A DNA stretch of 14,116 nucleotides from JBFJVD01 sp041624375 (GTDB lineage Bacteria > Chloroflexota > Anaerolineae > Anaerolineales > E44-bin32). Positions 6,511-13,304 of this stretch are shown here, piece by piece (position 1 is the first letter of the stretch; every line of letters starts with the position of its first letter). The stretch is taken from assembly GCA_041624375.1 (NCBI GenBank), contig JBFJVD010000042.1, positions 1-14,116 of the forward strand, read 5' to 3'. The notes under the pieces were generated by a model that was not told where the DNA came from, searched no databases, and saw only the letters and a program-made list of their open reading frames with translations. The position numbers and the translations under genes are program-made.

Positions 6511-7178
6511 GGGGTGAGTTCGAGCAGCGCCTGAGCCACGCTGCGCAGCCGCTCGCTGCCCAGCTTGCCCAGATCCCGCGCCAGGCGGAGGTAGGTTTCG
6601 CTCTCGGGCTGCATCAGGAAATCGACCAGATCGTCCGGGAGCTGGCTCAGCTTCTCCGAGACCTTCTGTTCGGCCTGCCATTCGCCGACCGGGCCTTCCT
6701 CGTCCAGGTAGTCTTCCAGTGGGCGACCGAGGGCTTCGGCCAACTCCTGGAGCTCGGGCAAGGGAAGGGGGCGCTCGCCGCGCTCATACGCGGAGATCCT
6801 GCTCGGCGAGATGTCAGTCGCTTTGCCGATGTCGACCAGCGTCCGGTTGTCTGCCTGGCGGTGGGCGCGCAGCTGCGCCCCGATCATCTTCTGCCGGAGC
6901 AGGATCATGGTCTTTGGGTCGAAGTCGGCCTTCGGCTGCAGGTCCTCAGGCTGCGCCGACCAGAAGCGCTCGAGCGGCACCCCGAAATCCAGTGCAAGGA
7001 CCTCAAGCTCCGGAAGGGAAATCGCCTTCCGACCGTGCTCGTAGGAGGAATAGGTGCTCGTGCTGACCCCGATCCGTTCGGCCGCCTCGCGCATACTTTT
7101 CCCGGCCAGTTCGCGGGCCTCGCGCACCATGGCGCCGAGCATCTTGGCTCGCAGCGCGAGAGAGTGTGGATCGCTCAT
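6507..7178 (-). CDS. XRE-family transcriptional regulator with two helix-turn-helix domains
   Basis: 223 aa, cytoplasmic, no membrane segment. The first HTH_XRE domain spans about residues 15-72 (REARELAGKSMREAAERIGVSTSTYSSYEHGRKAISLPEL). The second spans about 101-157 (AHRQADNRTLVDIGKATDISPSRISAYERGERPLPLPEL). Each has the S-S/A-YE-x-G-x-R recognition-helix ending typical of Cro/C1-type proteins, so both look intact rather than one being a relic. A helical tail (about 165-223) may dimerise. Two DNA-reading heads on one chain suggest binding to a direct or inverted double site. The gene has its own extended -10 promoter directly behind tadA and heads a leftward cluster with the TPR, GNAT and photolyase genes, which it may regulate (inference). 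An inverted repeat around its promoter (7194-7232) is a candidate autoregulatory site. Confidence 0.9.
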   Translation of the reverse strand: MSDPHSLALRAKMLGAMVREARELAGKSMREAAERIGVSTSTYSSYEHGRKAISLPELEVLALDFGVPLERFWSAQPEDLQPKADFDPKTMILLRQKMIGAQLRAHRQADNRTLVDIGKATDISPSRISAYERGERPLPLPELQELAEALGRPLEDYLDEEGPVGEWQAEQKVSEKLSQLPDDLVDFLMQPESETYLRLARDLGKLGSERLRSVAQALLELTP

Positions 7179-7193
7179 CTTGGGCTCGCTTCC

Positions 7194-7232
7194 GACTCCG
7201 TTGTGGCTTCGCGATTATAGCAAACCGGAGTC
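7194..7232. promoter_or_regulatory. Candidate operator: 7-bp inverted repeat flanking the XRE promoter -10
   Basis: GACTCCG (7194-7200) and CGGAGTC (7226-7232) are perfect inverted copies whose centres lie 32 bp apart, about three helical turns. They bracket the -10 box at 7214-7219. The placement suits autoregulation by the two-headed XRE protein, but a 7-bp match could arise by chance. Confidence 0.3.
7214..7222 (-). promoter_or_regulatory. Extended -10 promoter of the XRE-TPR-GNAT-photolyase cluster
   Basis: On the minus strand TGC immediately precedes a perfect TATAAT (7219-7214), an extended -10 element that does not need a good -35; none is evident. It lies just past the tadA stop (7243), leaving a leader of about 29 nt before the XRE ATG at 7178. 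Confidence 0.6.
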
Positions 7233-7242
7233 ATGGAGGCGA

Positions 7243-8544
7243 TCAGCGGCGTGGATTCCGCATCGAGATCAGGTCGGCGCCGAAGACCTCCGGGCCGAGC
7301 TTGAACCCGGCCGCCTCCAGGCGGTGGCCGAACATCGGCCGCAGTCCGGTTGGCTTCAGTTCTCCACGGACGTTGCCATCGTCATCAAGTCCGGCCTCTT
7401 CGAACTTGAAGATATCGCTCATCACCACCGTGTCCCCCTCCATCCCGACGATTTCGGAGATGGCGACGACCTTGCGGCTTCCATCGCGCAGGCGCGCCTG
7501 CTGGACGACCAAGTCAACGGCCGCGGCGATCTGCTCGCGCACGACGCGCAGCGGCAGGTCGAGGCCGGATTGAAGCGACATTGTCTCGAGACGTGAGATG
7601 GCGTCGCGCGGCGAGTTGGCGTGCAGGGTGGTCATCGATCCGTCGTGGCCGGTGTTCATCGCCTGCAGCATATCGATCGCCTCGCCGCCGCGCACCTCAC
7701 CGACGATGATCCGGTCCGGGCGCATGCGCAGTGAGTTTCGGACCAGGTGGCGAATGGGCACCGCGCCCGTGCCCTCGAGATTTGGCGGTTTGGTCTCCAG
7801 GCGGACGACATGTTCCTGATGCAATTGGAGTTCGGCTGCATCCTCGATCGTGACGATGCGTTCCTCTTCCGGAATGTACTCCGAGAGAATATTCAGCAGG
7901 GTCGTCTTGCCCGAGCCGGTGCCGCCAGACACGATGATGTTCAGGTGAGAGACAACGCACGCCTCGAGGAACTGCGCCATATTCTGTGTGATGGAGTTGA
8001 AGCGGATCAGGTCGTCGATCACGAGCCGCTCCTTGGCGAACTTGCGGATTGTGATGCTCGGCCCGTCGATTGCGACCGGTGGAATGACGGCGTTCACGCG
8101 GGAGCCGTCCGGGAGACGGGCGTCGACCGTGGGGCTCTCAGCGTCGATCCGCCGTCCGAGTGGGAGGATGATGCGGTCGATCAGCCGGAGGACGTCGGCA
8201 TCACTCTGAAAGACGATGCCGGACCGGACCAGCTTGCCGCTGCGTTCGATGTAGACCTGCTTAGGACCATTGATCATGATTTCTGTGACATCTGGGTCGT
8301 CGAGCAGCGGCTGGATTTCGCCGAATCCCATCACCCCGTTCAGCACGTTCTCAAAGAGCTGCTTGCGCAGACCGGCGGACAGGCTGACTTTGGATTTGAC
8401 GTAGGCCGCTTGCAAAACCTCGCGGGCATTCTGTCCGTTGGGTCCTGCTTCGCCGGTTTCGAGGGCACGGATCACCTGCTCCGTGAGCCAGCTCTGAAGT
8501 TTCTGAATATTCTCCGTTGATAGCGAGTTATCGTTCATTGACAT
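7243..8544 (-). CDS. tadA: CpaF/TadA-type secretion ATPase
   Basis: 433 aa. A cytoplasmic hexameric ATPase of the type II/IV secretion superfamily; CpaF/TadA powers assembly of Tad (Flp) pili. The N-terminal domain contains GEIQPLLDDPDVTEIMINGP (about 75-94) and RRIDAESPTVDARLPDGSRVN (about 131-151), both typical of CpaF. Walker A is SGGTGSGKTT (206-215, K213). An Asp box, TIEDAAELQL, lies near 232-241, Walker B is RIIVGEVRGGEA (278-289) with E283, and the His box is TTLHANSP (305-312). All catalytic blocks are intact. The C-terminus matches CpaF length. The start overlaps the upstream small gene by 17 bp; ATG 8538 is an alternative two codons in. TadB/TadC, which normally follow, are absent: the next gene is an XRE regulator with its own promoter. 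The pilus function is therefore inferred from family only. Confidence 0.95.
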   Translation of the reverse strand: MSMNDNSLSTENIQKLQSWLTEQVIRALETGEAGPNGQNAREVLQAAYVKSKVSLSAGLRKQLFENVLNGVMGFGEIQPLLDDPDVTEIMINGPKQVYIERSGKLVRSGIVFQSDADVLRLIDRIILPLGRRIDAESPTVDARLPDGSRVNAVIPPVAIDGPSITIRKFAKERLVIDDLIRFNSITQNMAQFLEACVVSHLNIIVSGGTGSGKTTLLNILSEYIPEEERIVTIEDAAELQLHQEHVVRLETKPPNLEGTGAVPIRHLVRNSLRMRPDRIIVGEVRGGEAIDMLQAMNTGHDGSMTTLHANSPRDAISRLETMSLQSGLDLPLRVVREQIAAAVDLVVQQARLRDGSRKVVAISEIVGMEGDTVVMSDIFKFEEAGLDDDGNVRGELKPTGLRPMFGHRLEAAGFKLGPEVFGADLISMRNPRR

Positions 8545-8839
8545 GGTCTACCGCATCCTGTTCACCCTGAAATTCTTCCACCGGTACCACCCAAATGATG
8601 TGTGATTTGTTCAGCGCCATGAAGCCCGTTTTGGTCTCGCCCTTGCCGTCCACAACCCGCGCCTCCGTGACCGCAAGGAAGGGCGGGCCTTCGTTCAATT
8701 CGTCGATCAAGCGGCGGTCGGCCCCCAGATGCAGGATCCCGTAGACCCTGTTTTCGGTCGTCTGGATCACCGAGGGAATCGGGTCCTTGGAGACCACCTC
8801 TGTAAAGTACTTGCCGTGCGGACCATAATGAGTCGCCAT
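8528..8839 (-). CDS. Small conserved-looking protein of unknown function between cpaE and tadA
   Basis: 103 aa from the ATG at 8839, chosen because GGAGGTAAGG lies directly upstream; a GTG at 8851 in the same frame would swallow that ribosome site. I do not assign a function. It has no signal peptide, membrane segment or cysteine. The middle part alternates short beta-like strands: VIQTTENRVYGILHLG (about 24-39), RRLIDELNEGPPFLAVTEARVV (about 42-63) and GFMALNKSHIIWVVPVEE (about 72-89). The pattern of an ID-x-LN step, an F-x-x-VT-x-A strand and a final NKSHI-x-x-V-x-P strand resembles short domain-of-unknown-function proteins, possibly DUF6812, but I am unsure of the number. It is locked into the operon: 26 nt after cpaE and overlapping tadA by 17 nt. 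A role as a regulator or adaptor of the two ATPases is inferred. Confidence 0.8.
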   Translation of the reverse strand: MATHYGPHGKYFTEVVSKDPIPSVIQTTENRVYGILHLGADRRLIDELNEGPPFLAVTEARVVDGKGETKTGFMALNKSHIIWVVPVEEFQGEQDAVDHVNER

Positions 8840-8865
8840 CCTTACCTCCACAAACGATGGAAACG

Positions 8866-10041
8866 CTACATCGAATCAGCCGCTGTGGCTGGTTCCGTGA
8901 GCGAACGGGCGAACTGGGCCAGTGCCTCCGTCCCAAGCTCTTCGGGGAATCGCCGGGTGAGCGGAAAATGGTGTAGATTTGAGAGCGCCATGTTCTCACC
9001 CATATGCGGAATCGCCGTCTCGATCGGGTGTCCTGTGAGCTCGCTGACCGCCTCGATGCTCAGATCTTCCACGCCGTAGGGGCGATTCGAGATCAGCTGG
9101 ATTTGCTCGGCGGGAATCTCCTGGCGCTCCAGGTATTCCAGCACCGCCTGCGCCCGATGGATCACATCGGGGCTGGGTGCGACCACGAGCAGCACGCGCT
9201 CCGCCTGACTCAGCGCCAGCAGGGAGAAGCGGGAGAGATTCACCCCGATGTCCACGAAGACCAATTTAAAGGCCGCGCGCAGCGCCTGCAGGAAGGGGGC
9301 CAGGCGGTTGCCCTCCAGGCCGGCGGCGTCTTCTGGCCGGTTCACGCCGGGAACAAATCGAAATCCCCAGCCCTCGACCTCCGGGAGCATCTCACGCAGC
9401 TGCTCCGCGCGGGGCGGCAGATTCTGGGGCCCCAGATAGGTAGCGAGATTTGGGGTGGCGTCCTGCCCGAGGAGCGTGGCCAGCCCGCCCAGCGGCAGGA
9501 CGAGGTCGACGACCACCACAGAATTTTCCGGCAGATCGCTCGCGGCGATAGAGGCGAGGTTCAGGCAGAGCGATGAGGTGCCGACTCCTCCCTTTGCGCC
9601 CAGGACGGCGAACATGCGCCCTGGCGTGCTCCGCGGGGGCGGTGGAGCGGTCGGGGACAACGGTTGGCGCCGATCGGCCAGAAAGCGCAGCAGCAGGTCG
9701 ATGGCGTCCGTCTGTTTGATGATGTATTCGTCGGCGCCGGCTTCGCGAGCGCGATGGACCGTCTCGGGCTGGCTCATGTCGGTGAGGACCACGATCGGCG
9801 TCCGCCGGGTGCGTGCATCGGCGCGGATTTTGCGGATTAATTCCAGGCCATCCAGGTCGGGCAGGTCGAGCTCGAGGACGATGACGTCGGGACGATCGCG
9901 CCAGGCCGCAATCAGGCCCTCCTTCCCGGAGGGCGCTCGCAGGACGCGATAGCCGGCGCGGTCGAGCATGTACCGCACGAACTTGACCGTTTCTTCTTCC
10001 GGGTCGACGATCAGCGTGGTCAGGTCGCTCGGCTCAACCAT
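8866..10041 (-). CDS. cpaE: CpaE/TadZ-like protein: degenerate receiver fused to a ParA/MinD-type ATPase
   Basis: 391 aa. Residues 8-122 fold as a response-regulator receiver; a Pro-rich linker (126-141) leads to a MinD/ParA-like ATPase (143-380). CpaE/TadZ localises the Tad secretion machine, often to a pole. The receiver is altered: the acidic pair reads D13-P14 and the phosphoacceptor position holds Glu57 (VIVLELDLP, 53-61). T87 and K109 remain, but K109 is followed by Gln instead of Pro. Receivers with changed acceptors are known in this family, and Glu can mimic the phosphorylated state. The deviant Walker A reads AKGGVGTSS (149-157), keeping signature Lys150 and lacking the second Lys, as is usual for CpaE. 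VVVVDLVLPLGG is the A' region and LVFVDIG the Walker B-like strand. The start overlaps the end of the upstream response-regulator gene by 8 bp. Confidence 0.92.
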   Translation of the reverse strand: MVEPSDLTTLIVDPEEETVKFVRYMLDRAGYRVLRAPSGKEGLIAAWRDRPDVIVLELDLPDLDGLELIRKIRADARTRRTPIVVLTDMSQPETVHRAREAGADEYIIKQTDAIDLLLRFLADRRQPLSPTAPPPPRSTPGRMFAVLGAKGGVGTSSLCLNLASIAASDLPENSVVVVDLVLPLGGLATLLGQDATPNLATYLGPQNLPPRAEQLREMLPEVEGWGFRFVPGVNRPEDAAGLEGNRLAPFLQALRAAFKLVFVDIGVNLSRFSLLALSQAERVLLVVAPSPDVIHRAQAVLEYLERQEIPAEQIQLISNRPYGVEDLSIEAVSELTGHPIETAIPHMGENMALSNLHHFPLTRRFPEELGTEALAQFARSLTEPATAADSM

Positions 10042-10759
10042 TCTTCTCAGAAGCTGCCTCGGCCATCGGCGGCATCAGGTAGCCCAGGCCTTGACGCGTC
10101 TCGATGTGAACTGGATTCTTGGGATCGGGTTCGATCTTCTGCCGCAGCCGGCTGAGACACACCCAAAGGATTTCTTTGTCTTCGCTGTACTCCGGCCCCC
10201 AGACCTTGGTGAGCAGTTCTTCGGGGGTAAGCACATGACCCACGTGGGCGGCAAAGGTCTGCAGCAGCCGATACTCTGTGGCTGTAAGCGCCACTTCCTC
10301 CTTGCCCGAGCGCACTTGAGCCTTGGCCAAATCGATCTCCAGCTCATGGTGGGCGAAGATGGGCTGGTGGAAGCCCTCGATCGCCTGCCGGTCGGCGCGG
10401 CGCAAGACCGCGCGCACTCGGGCGAGGAGCTCCTGTGCTGAAAACGGCTTGACGATGTAGTCGTCCGCACCGGCATCGAGACCGCGCACCCTGTCCCTTT
10501 CCTCTCCCTTGGCGGTGAGGATGATGATGGGGACAGTTGAGAACTCACGAATCCGCTCCGTTGCGGTAAAGCCATCCATGATGGGCATCATTACGTCGAG
10601 CAGGATGAGGTTGGGCTGGTCTTCGGCGACGATGTCAACAGCCTGCTGGCCATTCTCGGCCGTTGTCACGGTATAGTCTTCGGTCTTCAGGTTGACCTCG
10701 ACGAGCCGGACATAGCGCGGCTCATCGTCCACGACAAGAATGGTGGTGTCATTGCTCAT
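10034..10759 (-). CDS. OmpR/PhoB-family response regulator (receiver plus winged helix)
   Basis: 241 aa. The receiver (about 5-121) has all active-site residues: acidic pair D11-D12, phosphoacceptor D55 (LILLDVMMP), T82 and K104 (VKPF). The C-terminal winged-helix DNA-binding domain (about 135-232) shows the family pattern: ALTATEYRLLQTFAAHVGHVLTPEELL, the recognition segment around ILWVCLSRLRQKIE, and the wing ending IETRQGLGYLM. It should dimerise on phosphorylation and bind direct repeats near promoters. The start overlaps the GAF kinase stop (ATGA), and GGAG sits 8 nt upstream, so it is the natural partner of one or both upstream kinases. A direct repeat at 13250-13265 in the operon's control region is a candidate autoregulatory site. 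Confidence 0.96.
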   Translation of the reverse strand: MSNDTTILVVDDEPRYVRLVEVNLKTEDYTVTTAENGQQAVDIVAEDQPNLILLDVMMPIMDGFTATERIREFSTVPIIILTAKGEERDRVRGLDAGADDYIVKPFSAQELLARVRAVLRRADRQAIEGFHQPIFAHHELEIDLAKAQVRSGKEEVALTATEYRLLQTFAAHVGHVLTPEELLTKVWGPEYSEDKEILWVCLSRLRQKIEPDPKNPVHIETRQGLGYLMPPMAEAASEKNG

Positions 10760-12009
10760 GTGATCTTCTCCGATTCGCCCCCGACGACTTCGAGCTCCAA
10801 CGGAAGCGTGAAATAGAAGGTGGTTCCCTGACCTGGTTCGCTGTCGACGCCGATCTCGCCGCCGTGTGCCTCGATGATCTTGCGGCAGATGTAGAGCCCG
10901 AGCCCCGTGCCGCGCGCCGAGCTGTTGCTGTTCGGCACCCGGTAGAAACGTTCGAACAAATGTGGAATGTGCTCGGAGGGAATGCCCGATCCCTGATCCT
11001 GAACATCAACCCGGACTTCGCCTCCGTCGAGGGAGGAGCGAATGGTAACCGGCGCGTCCGGCGCATACTTGTGGGCGTTTGAGAGCAAGTTGTCGAGGAC
11101 CTGGGCCACGCGGGTGGCATCCATCGGGATGGTGGGTAGTGGATCTTCAAGGACAAGCTCGAGCTCCATCTTAGGGTAGAGGGATTGCGCCCGAGAGACC
11201 GTATCCCGCACCAGGGTTGACAGCCGGGTGGGTTCGATGGTCATGGCGAGGATCCCCGTCTCCAGGCGGGATGAATCCAGCAGGTTGTCGATCAGCTCCC
11301 GCAATCGGTCGGCTTCCTCATCAATAATCTTCAAGAACTCTGCGATGGTGGCGTCGTCCCAGTCGGTGTCTTCCCGGAGCAGGGTGGTGGCGTATCCCTT
11401 GATGAAGCCGAGCGGCGTGCGCAATTCATGCGAAATGGTGGAGACGAATTCGTCCTGCATGCGAGCCAGCTCTCGCTGGGCCTCCAAGCTGGCGATGCGT
11501 CGCGCCATCCGGCGGTTCTCGAGCAGCTGACCGACATGCCAGGCAACGAACTCCGCCAGACGGATGTGCTCCGGAGGGTAAGCGGGGCCGCCGAAGCGGC
11601 CGAAAACCAGGCCTCCCACGCAGCGCCCGCCGACGAGCATCGGCAGCGCCAGGAAGTCGCGCCGGCGCTCACGGCCGTGGACCGAGGGTCCGGCGTCTTC
11701 CTGACGAAGCACCGTCTGGCCGGAGCGATAGGCTTCGTGCGCCGCCGGCTCTCCCCAACCCAGCTCGGCTTCGCTGGAGCGGCCACGGCCCAGTGCGCGC
11801 GCATAGACCGGCTCGAGCTCGCCGATCTCCTCGTCTTGGAGATAGAGTGCGACAACGTCGAAAATGAAGATCGTTCGGGCCAGGCGGAAGACGGCGTCAA
11901 GTCCGGCGTCGGTGTCGAACGTCTCCGCGACGATCCGGGCGATGGCATAGACCGCGTTGAGCTCAGAGCCATGCGTCAGCGACGTGGAGGGGACCAGTGG
12001 ACCCGTCAT
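10756..12009 (-). CDS. Soluble sensor histidine kinase with an N-terminal GAF domain
   Basis: 417 aa, no membrane segment, so it senses a cytoplasmic signal. Residues about 18-165 form a GAF domain (ELNAVYAIARIVAETFDTDAGLDAV start; DFLALPMLVGGRCVGGLVFGR core, 118-138). A short coiled coil (165-187) leads to HisKA with phosphoacceptor H194 (STISHELRTPLGFIKGY). The HATPase domain has the N box with N311 (DNLLSNAHKYA), the G1 box DQGSGI (338-343), the F box FERFYRV (352-358) and the G2 box GTGLGLYI (367-374). All catalytic motifs are intact. The ligand of the GAF domain cannot be inferred. Both gene junctions are 4-bp ATGA overlaps, with the zinc-ribbon kinase upstream and the OmpR-type regulator downstream. 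The two kinases share little outside their catalytic cores, so they are not a recent tandem duplication. Confidence 0.95.
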   Translation of the reverse strand: MTGPLVPSTSLTHGSELNAVYAIARIVAETFDTDAGLDAVFRLARTIFIFDVVALYLQDEEIGELEPVYARALGRGRSSEAELGWGEPAAHEAYRSGQTVLRQEDAGPSVHGRERRRDFLALPMLVGGRCVGGLVFGRFGGPAYPPEHIRLAEFVAWHVGQLLENRRMARRIASLEAQRELARMQDEFVSTISHELRTPLGFIKGYATTLLREDTDWDDATIAEFLKIIDEEADRLRELIDNLLDSSRLETGILAMTIEPTRLSTLVRDTVSRAQSLYPKMELELVLEDPLPTIPMDATRVAQVLDNLLSNAHKYAPDAPVTIRSSLDGGEVRVDVQDQGSGIPSEHIPHLFERFYRVPNSNSSARGTGLGLYICRKIIEAHGGEIGVDSEPGQGTTFYFTLPLELEVVGGESEKIT

Positions 12010-13184
12010 GCACGCTCTTTCAAGACGGGAAGGGAGAAGGAGACCGTGGTTCCTTGCCCTTCCTCGCTTGCCACCTGGATCTCGGCGCCGTGGGTACTCA
12101 GGATCATCCGGACCAAGGCCAGGCCGAGCCCCGTACCGCCATAGCGGCGGGTTGCAGAGCCATCCAGTTGATGAAATGGCTCAAAGATTTCCTCGAATCG
12201 GTCATCTGGAATTCCGATGCCCGTGTCCTTGACAGAGGTGGTGATCATGTTGTTCTGCAACTCGGCGGACAACGTCACCCGACCGCCGGCAGGCGTGAAT
12301 TTGATGCCGTTATCCAGCAACTGATAGAGCACCCAGCCCAGCCGTTCACGATCCGCCCGGATCGGCGGCAGCTGCGGATCCGCTTCGGTTAGAAGCGAAA
12401 CGTCGGCCTTTTCCGCCTTTTCAACGGATCGCTCGACGACCGACCGCATCAGGGGAGAGAGGGCGACCGGCTCCATCTTGAGAGAGAGGCCTTCGCGCGA
12501 GGCGGTTGAGAACTCGATAAGGTCTTCAATCAGGCGTTCGAGGCGCTCGGAAGCTCGCTGGACCACACTGAGCGCGTCGGTCTGCTCCGCCGTGATCGGT
12601 CCAAGCTGCTTATCCGCAACCAGCTCAACGTATCCTTTGATATGCGCCAGCGGTGTGCGCAGCTCATGGGAGACATTCGAAATCAGGTTGGCTTTGATCT
12701 GGTTGACTTCAGTCAGACGTTCCAGCGCCCGCCGTAGCTCGGCGGTTCGCTCGCCGACTCGCCGCTCCAGGTGACGGTTTGAATCCTGTAAGGCGGCGTG
12801 CAGCTCAATGATCTGGCGGTTGATGGCACGGTCGAGGGTCTCCCGGTCGAGGTAGCCGAGCTCGATCATCGTTTGACCGAGCAGACGTCGTTCGCCACGA
12901 TCGGCGAGCTGCTTCTGGCGGGCAAGCGCCTGTTCGAGCTGATCCTCCGTGATGAGGCTCTGGCTGATCAGATGCTCGCCGATGCGTGGGACGATCGCCT
13001 CAGGTGTCGTGGGAATCGGCGCCGCGTCGGGGATTCCGTCGAGGTAGGCGCGCTCAGCCAGCAGCGCGACCAGCGCCAGGTCCACCCCGCAGCTTGGGCA
13101 TGTACGTGCATCTCCCGGCAGCGGGTTGGCGCATTGTGGGCACGCCAAGAGATGAGAACGGGTCTCAGACTCGCGCGTCGACAT
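12006..13184 (-). CDS. Soluble hybrid-sensor histidine kinase: zinc ribbon, MshEN/GspE-N-like domain, HisKA-HATPase
   Basis: 392 aa. It starts with a four-cysteine zinc ribbon, C15-x2-C18-x10-C29-x2-C32. Residues 67-124 resemble the N-terminal domain of type II secretion/MSHA ATPases, with two 24-residue units: R67-IGEHLISQSLITEDQLEQALAR-Q90 and L101-LGQTMIELGYLDRETLDRAINR-Q124. MshEN units of this form bind c-di-GMP, but here unit 1 has Ser76 for the core Gly, unit 2 lacks the leading Arg, and the spacer is 10 rather than the usual 5 residues. Binding is therefore uncertain. A coiled coil (125-165) joins the HisKA box (H173, NVSHELRTPLAHIKGY). The HATPase has N292, G1 box DTGIGI (320-325), F box and G2 box GGTGLGLA (349-356), all intact. 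Longer starts at 13244 and 13220 are rejected because the promoter -10 (13221-13216) overlaps them. It is the first gene of the six-gene operon. Confidence 0.93.
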   Translation of the reverse strand: MSTRESETRSHLLACPQCANPLPGDARTCPSCGVDLALVALLAERAYLDGIPDAAPIPTTPEAIVPRIGEHLISQSLITEDQLEQALARQKQLADRGERRLLGQTMIELGYLDRETLDRAINRQIIELHAALQDSNRHLERRVGERTAELRRALERLTEVNQIKANLISNVSHELRTPLAHIKGYVELVADKQLGPITAEQTDALSVVQRASERLERLIEDLIEFSTASREGLSLKMEPVALSPLMRSVVERSVEKAEKADVSLLTEADPQLPPIRADRERLGWVLYQLLDNGIKFTPAGGRVTLSAELQNNMITTSVKDTGIGIPDDRFEEIFEPFHQLDGSATRRYGGTGLGLALVRMILSTHGAEIQVASEEGQGTTVSFSLPVLKERA

Positions 13185-13215
13185 CCTGTGCACTTGTCCC
13201 TTCGGCCTCTGCGGA

Positions 13216-13244
13216 ATCATAGTCTTTCTGGAGGTCGAGGGCAA
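13216..13244 (-). promoter_or_regulatory. Promoter of the kinase-cpaE-tadA operon
   Basis: On the minus strand TTGCCC (13244-13239, four consensus bases) and TATGAT (13221-13216, five consensus bases) are separated by an ideal 17-bp spacer. Predicted start is near 13209, giving a leader of about 25 nt before ATG 13184. No second promoter of comparable quality stands out inside the tightly packed six-gene run downstream. Confidence 0.6.
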
Positions 13245-13249
13245 GCAAA

Positions 13250-13265
13250 GATAGGGCGATGATAG
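13250..13265. promoter_or_regulatory. Candidate OmpR-type direct repeat between divergent promoters
   Basis: GATAG occurs at 13250-13254 and again at 13261-13265, an 11-bp period (one helical turn), as OmpR-family regulators often require. The pair lies about 41-56 bp upstream of the predicted start of the kinase operon and about 46-61 bp upstream of that of the divergent receiver gene. Five-base repeats are common by chance, so this is tentative. Confidence 0.25.
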
Positions 13266-13298
13266 TTAGCTGTAAGGTTTCAGGCTCAAGAAGTGCCA

Positions 13299-13304
13299 GA
13301 TAAT
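13299..13304 (+). promoter_or_regulatory. Possible -10 box of the stand-alone receiver gene
   Basis: GATAAT (five consensus bases) without a convincing -35. The predicted start falls at about 13311, right at the GGAGG ribosome site (13311-13315), which lies 12 nt before ATG 13328. This is a marginal match. Confidence 0.3.

Noticed and set aside
6511..6681. Upstream extension of the TPR protein by 57 codons
   Set aside because: The extension lies inside the XRE gene and codes low-complexity Gly/Ala/Arg sequence. The GTG at 6510, coupled to the XRE stop, is the better start.
6492..7220. A 242-codon plus-strand open frame across the XRE gene
   Set aside because: Antisense to a clear double-HTH protein and running through its promoter; no domain signal.
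7747..8520. A 257-codon plus-strand open frame inside tadA
   Set aside because: It lies entirely antisense to an intact CpaF/TadA with all catalytic motifs, and has no ribosome site or recognisable domain. Long antisense frames are expected at this GC content.
10756..13184. Two adjacent histidine kinase genes as a tandem duplication
   Set aside because: Their N-terminal domains are unrelated and similarity is limited to the universal HisKA/HATPase motifs.
13185..13244. N-terminal extension of the zinc-ribbon kinase from codons at 13244 or 13220
   Set aside because: The promoter -10 (13216-13221) overlaps the codon at 13220 and lies downstream of the one at 13244, so an RNA from that promoter would not contain either start intact.
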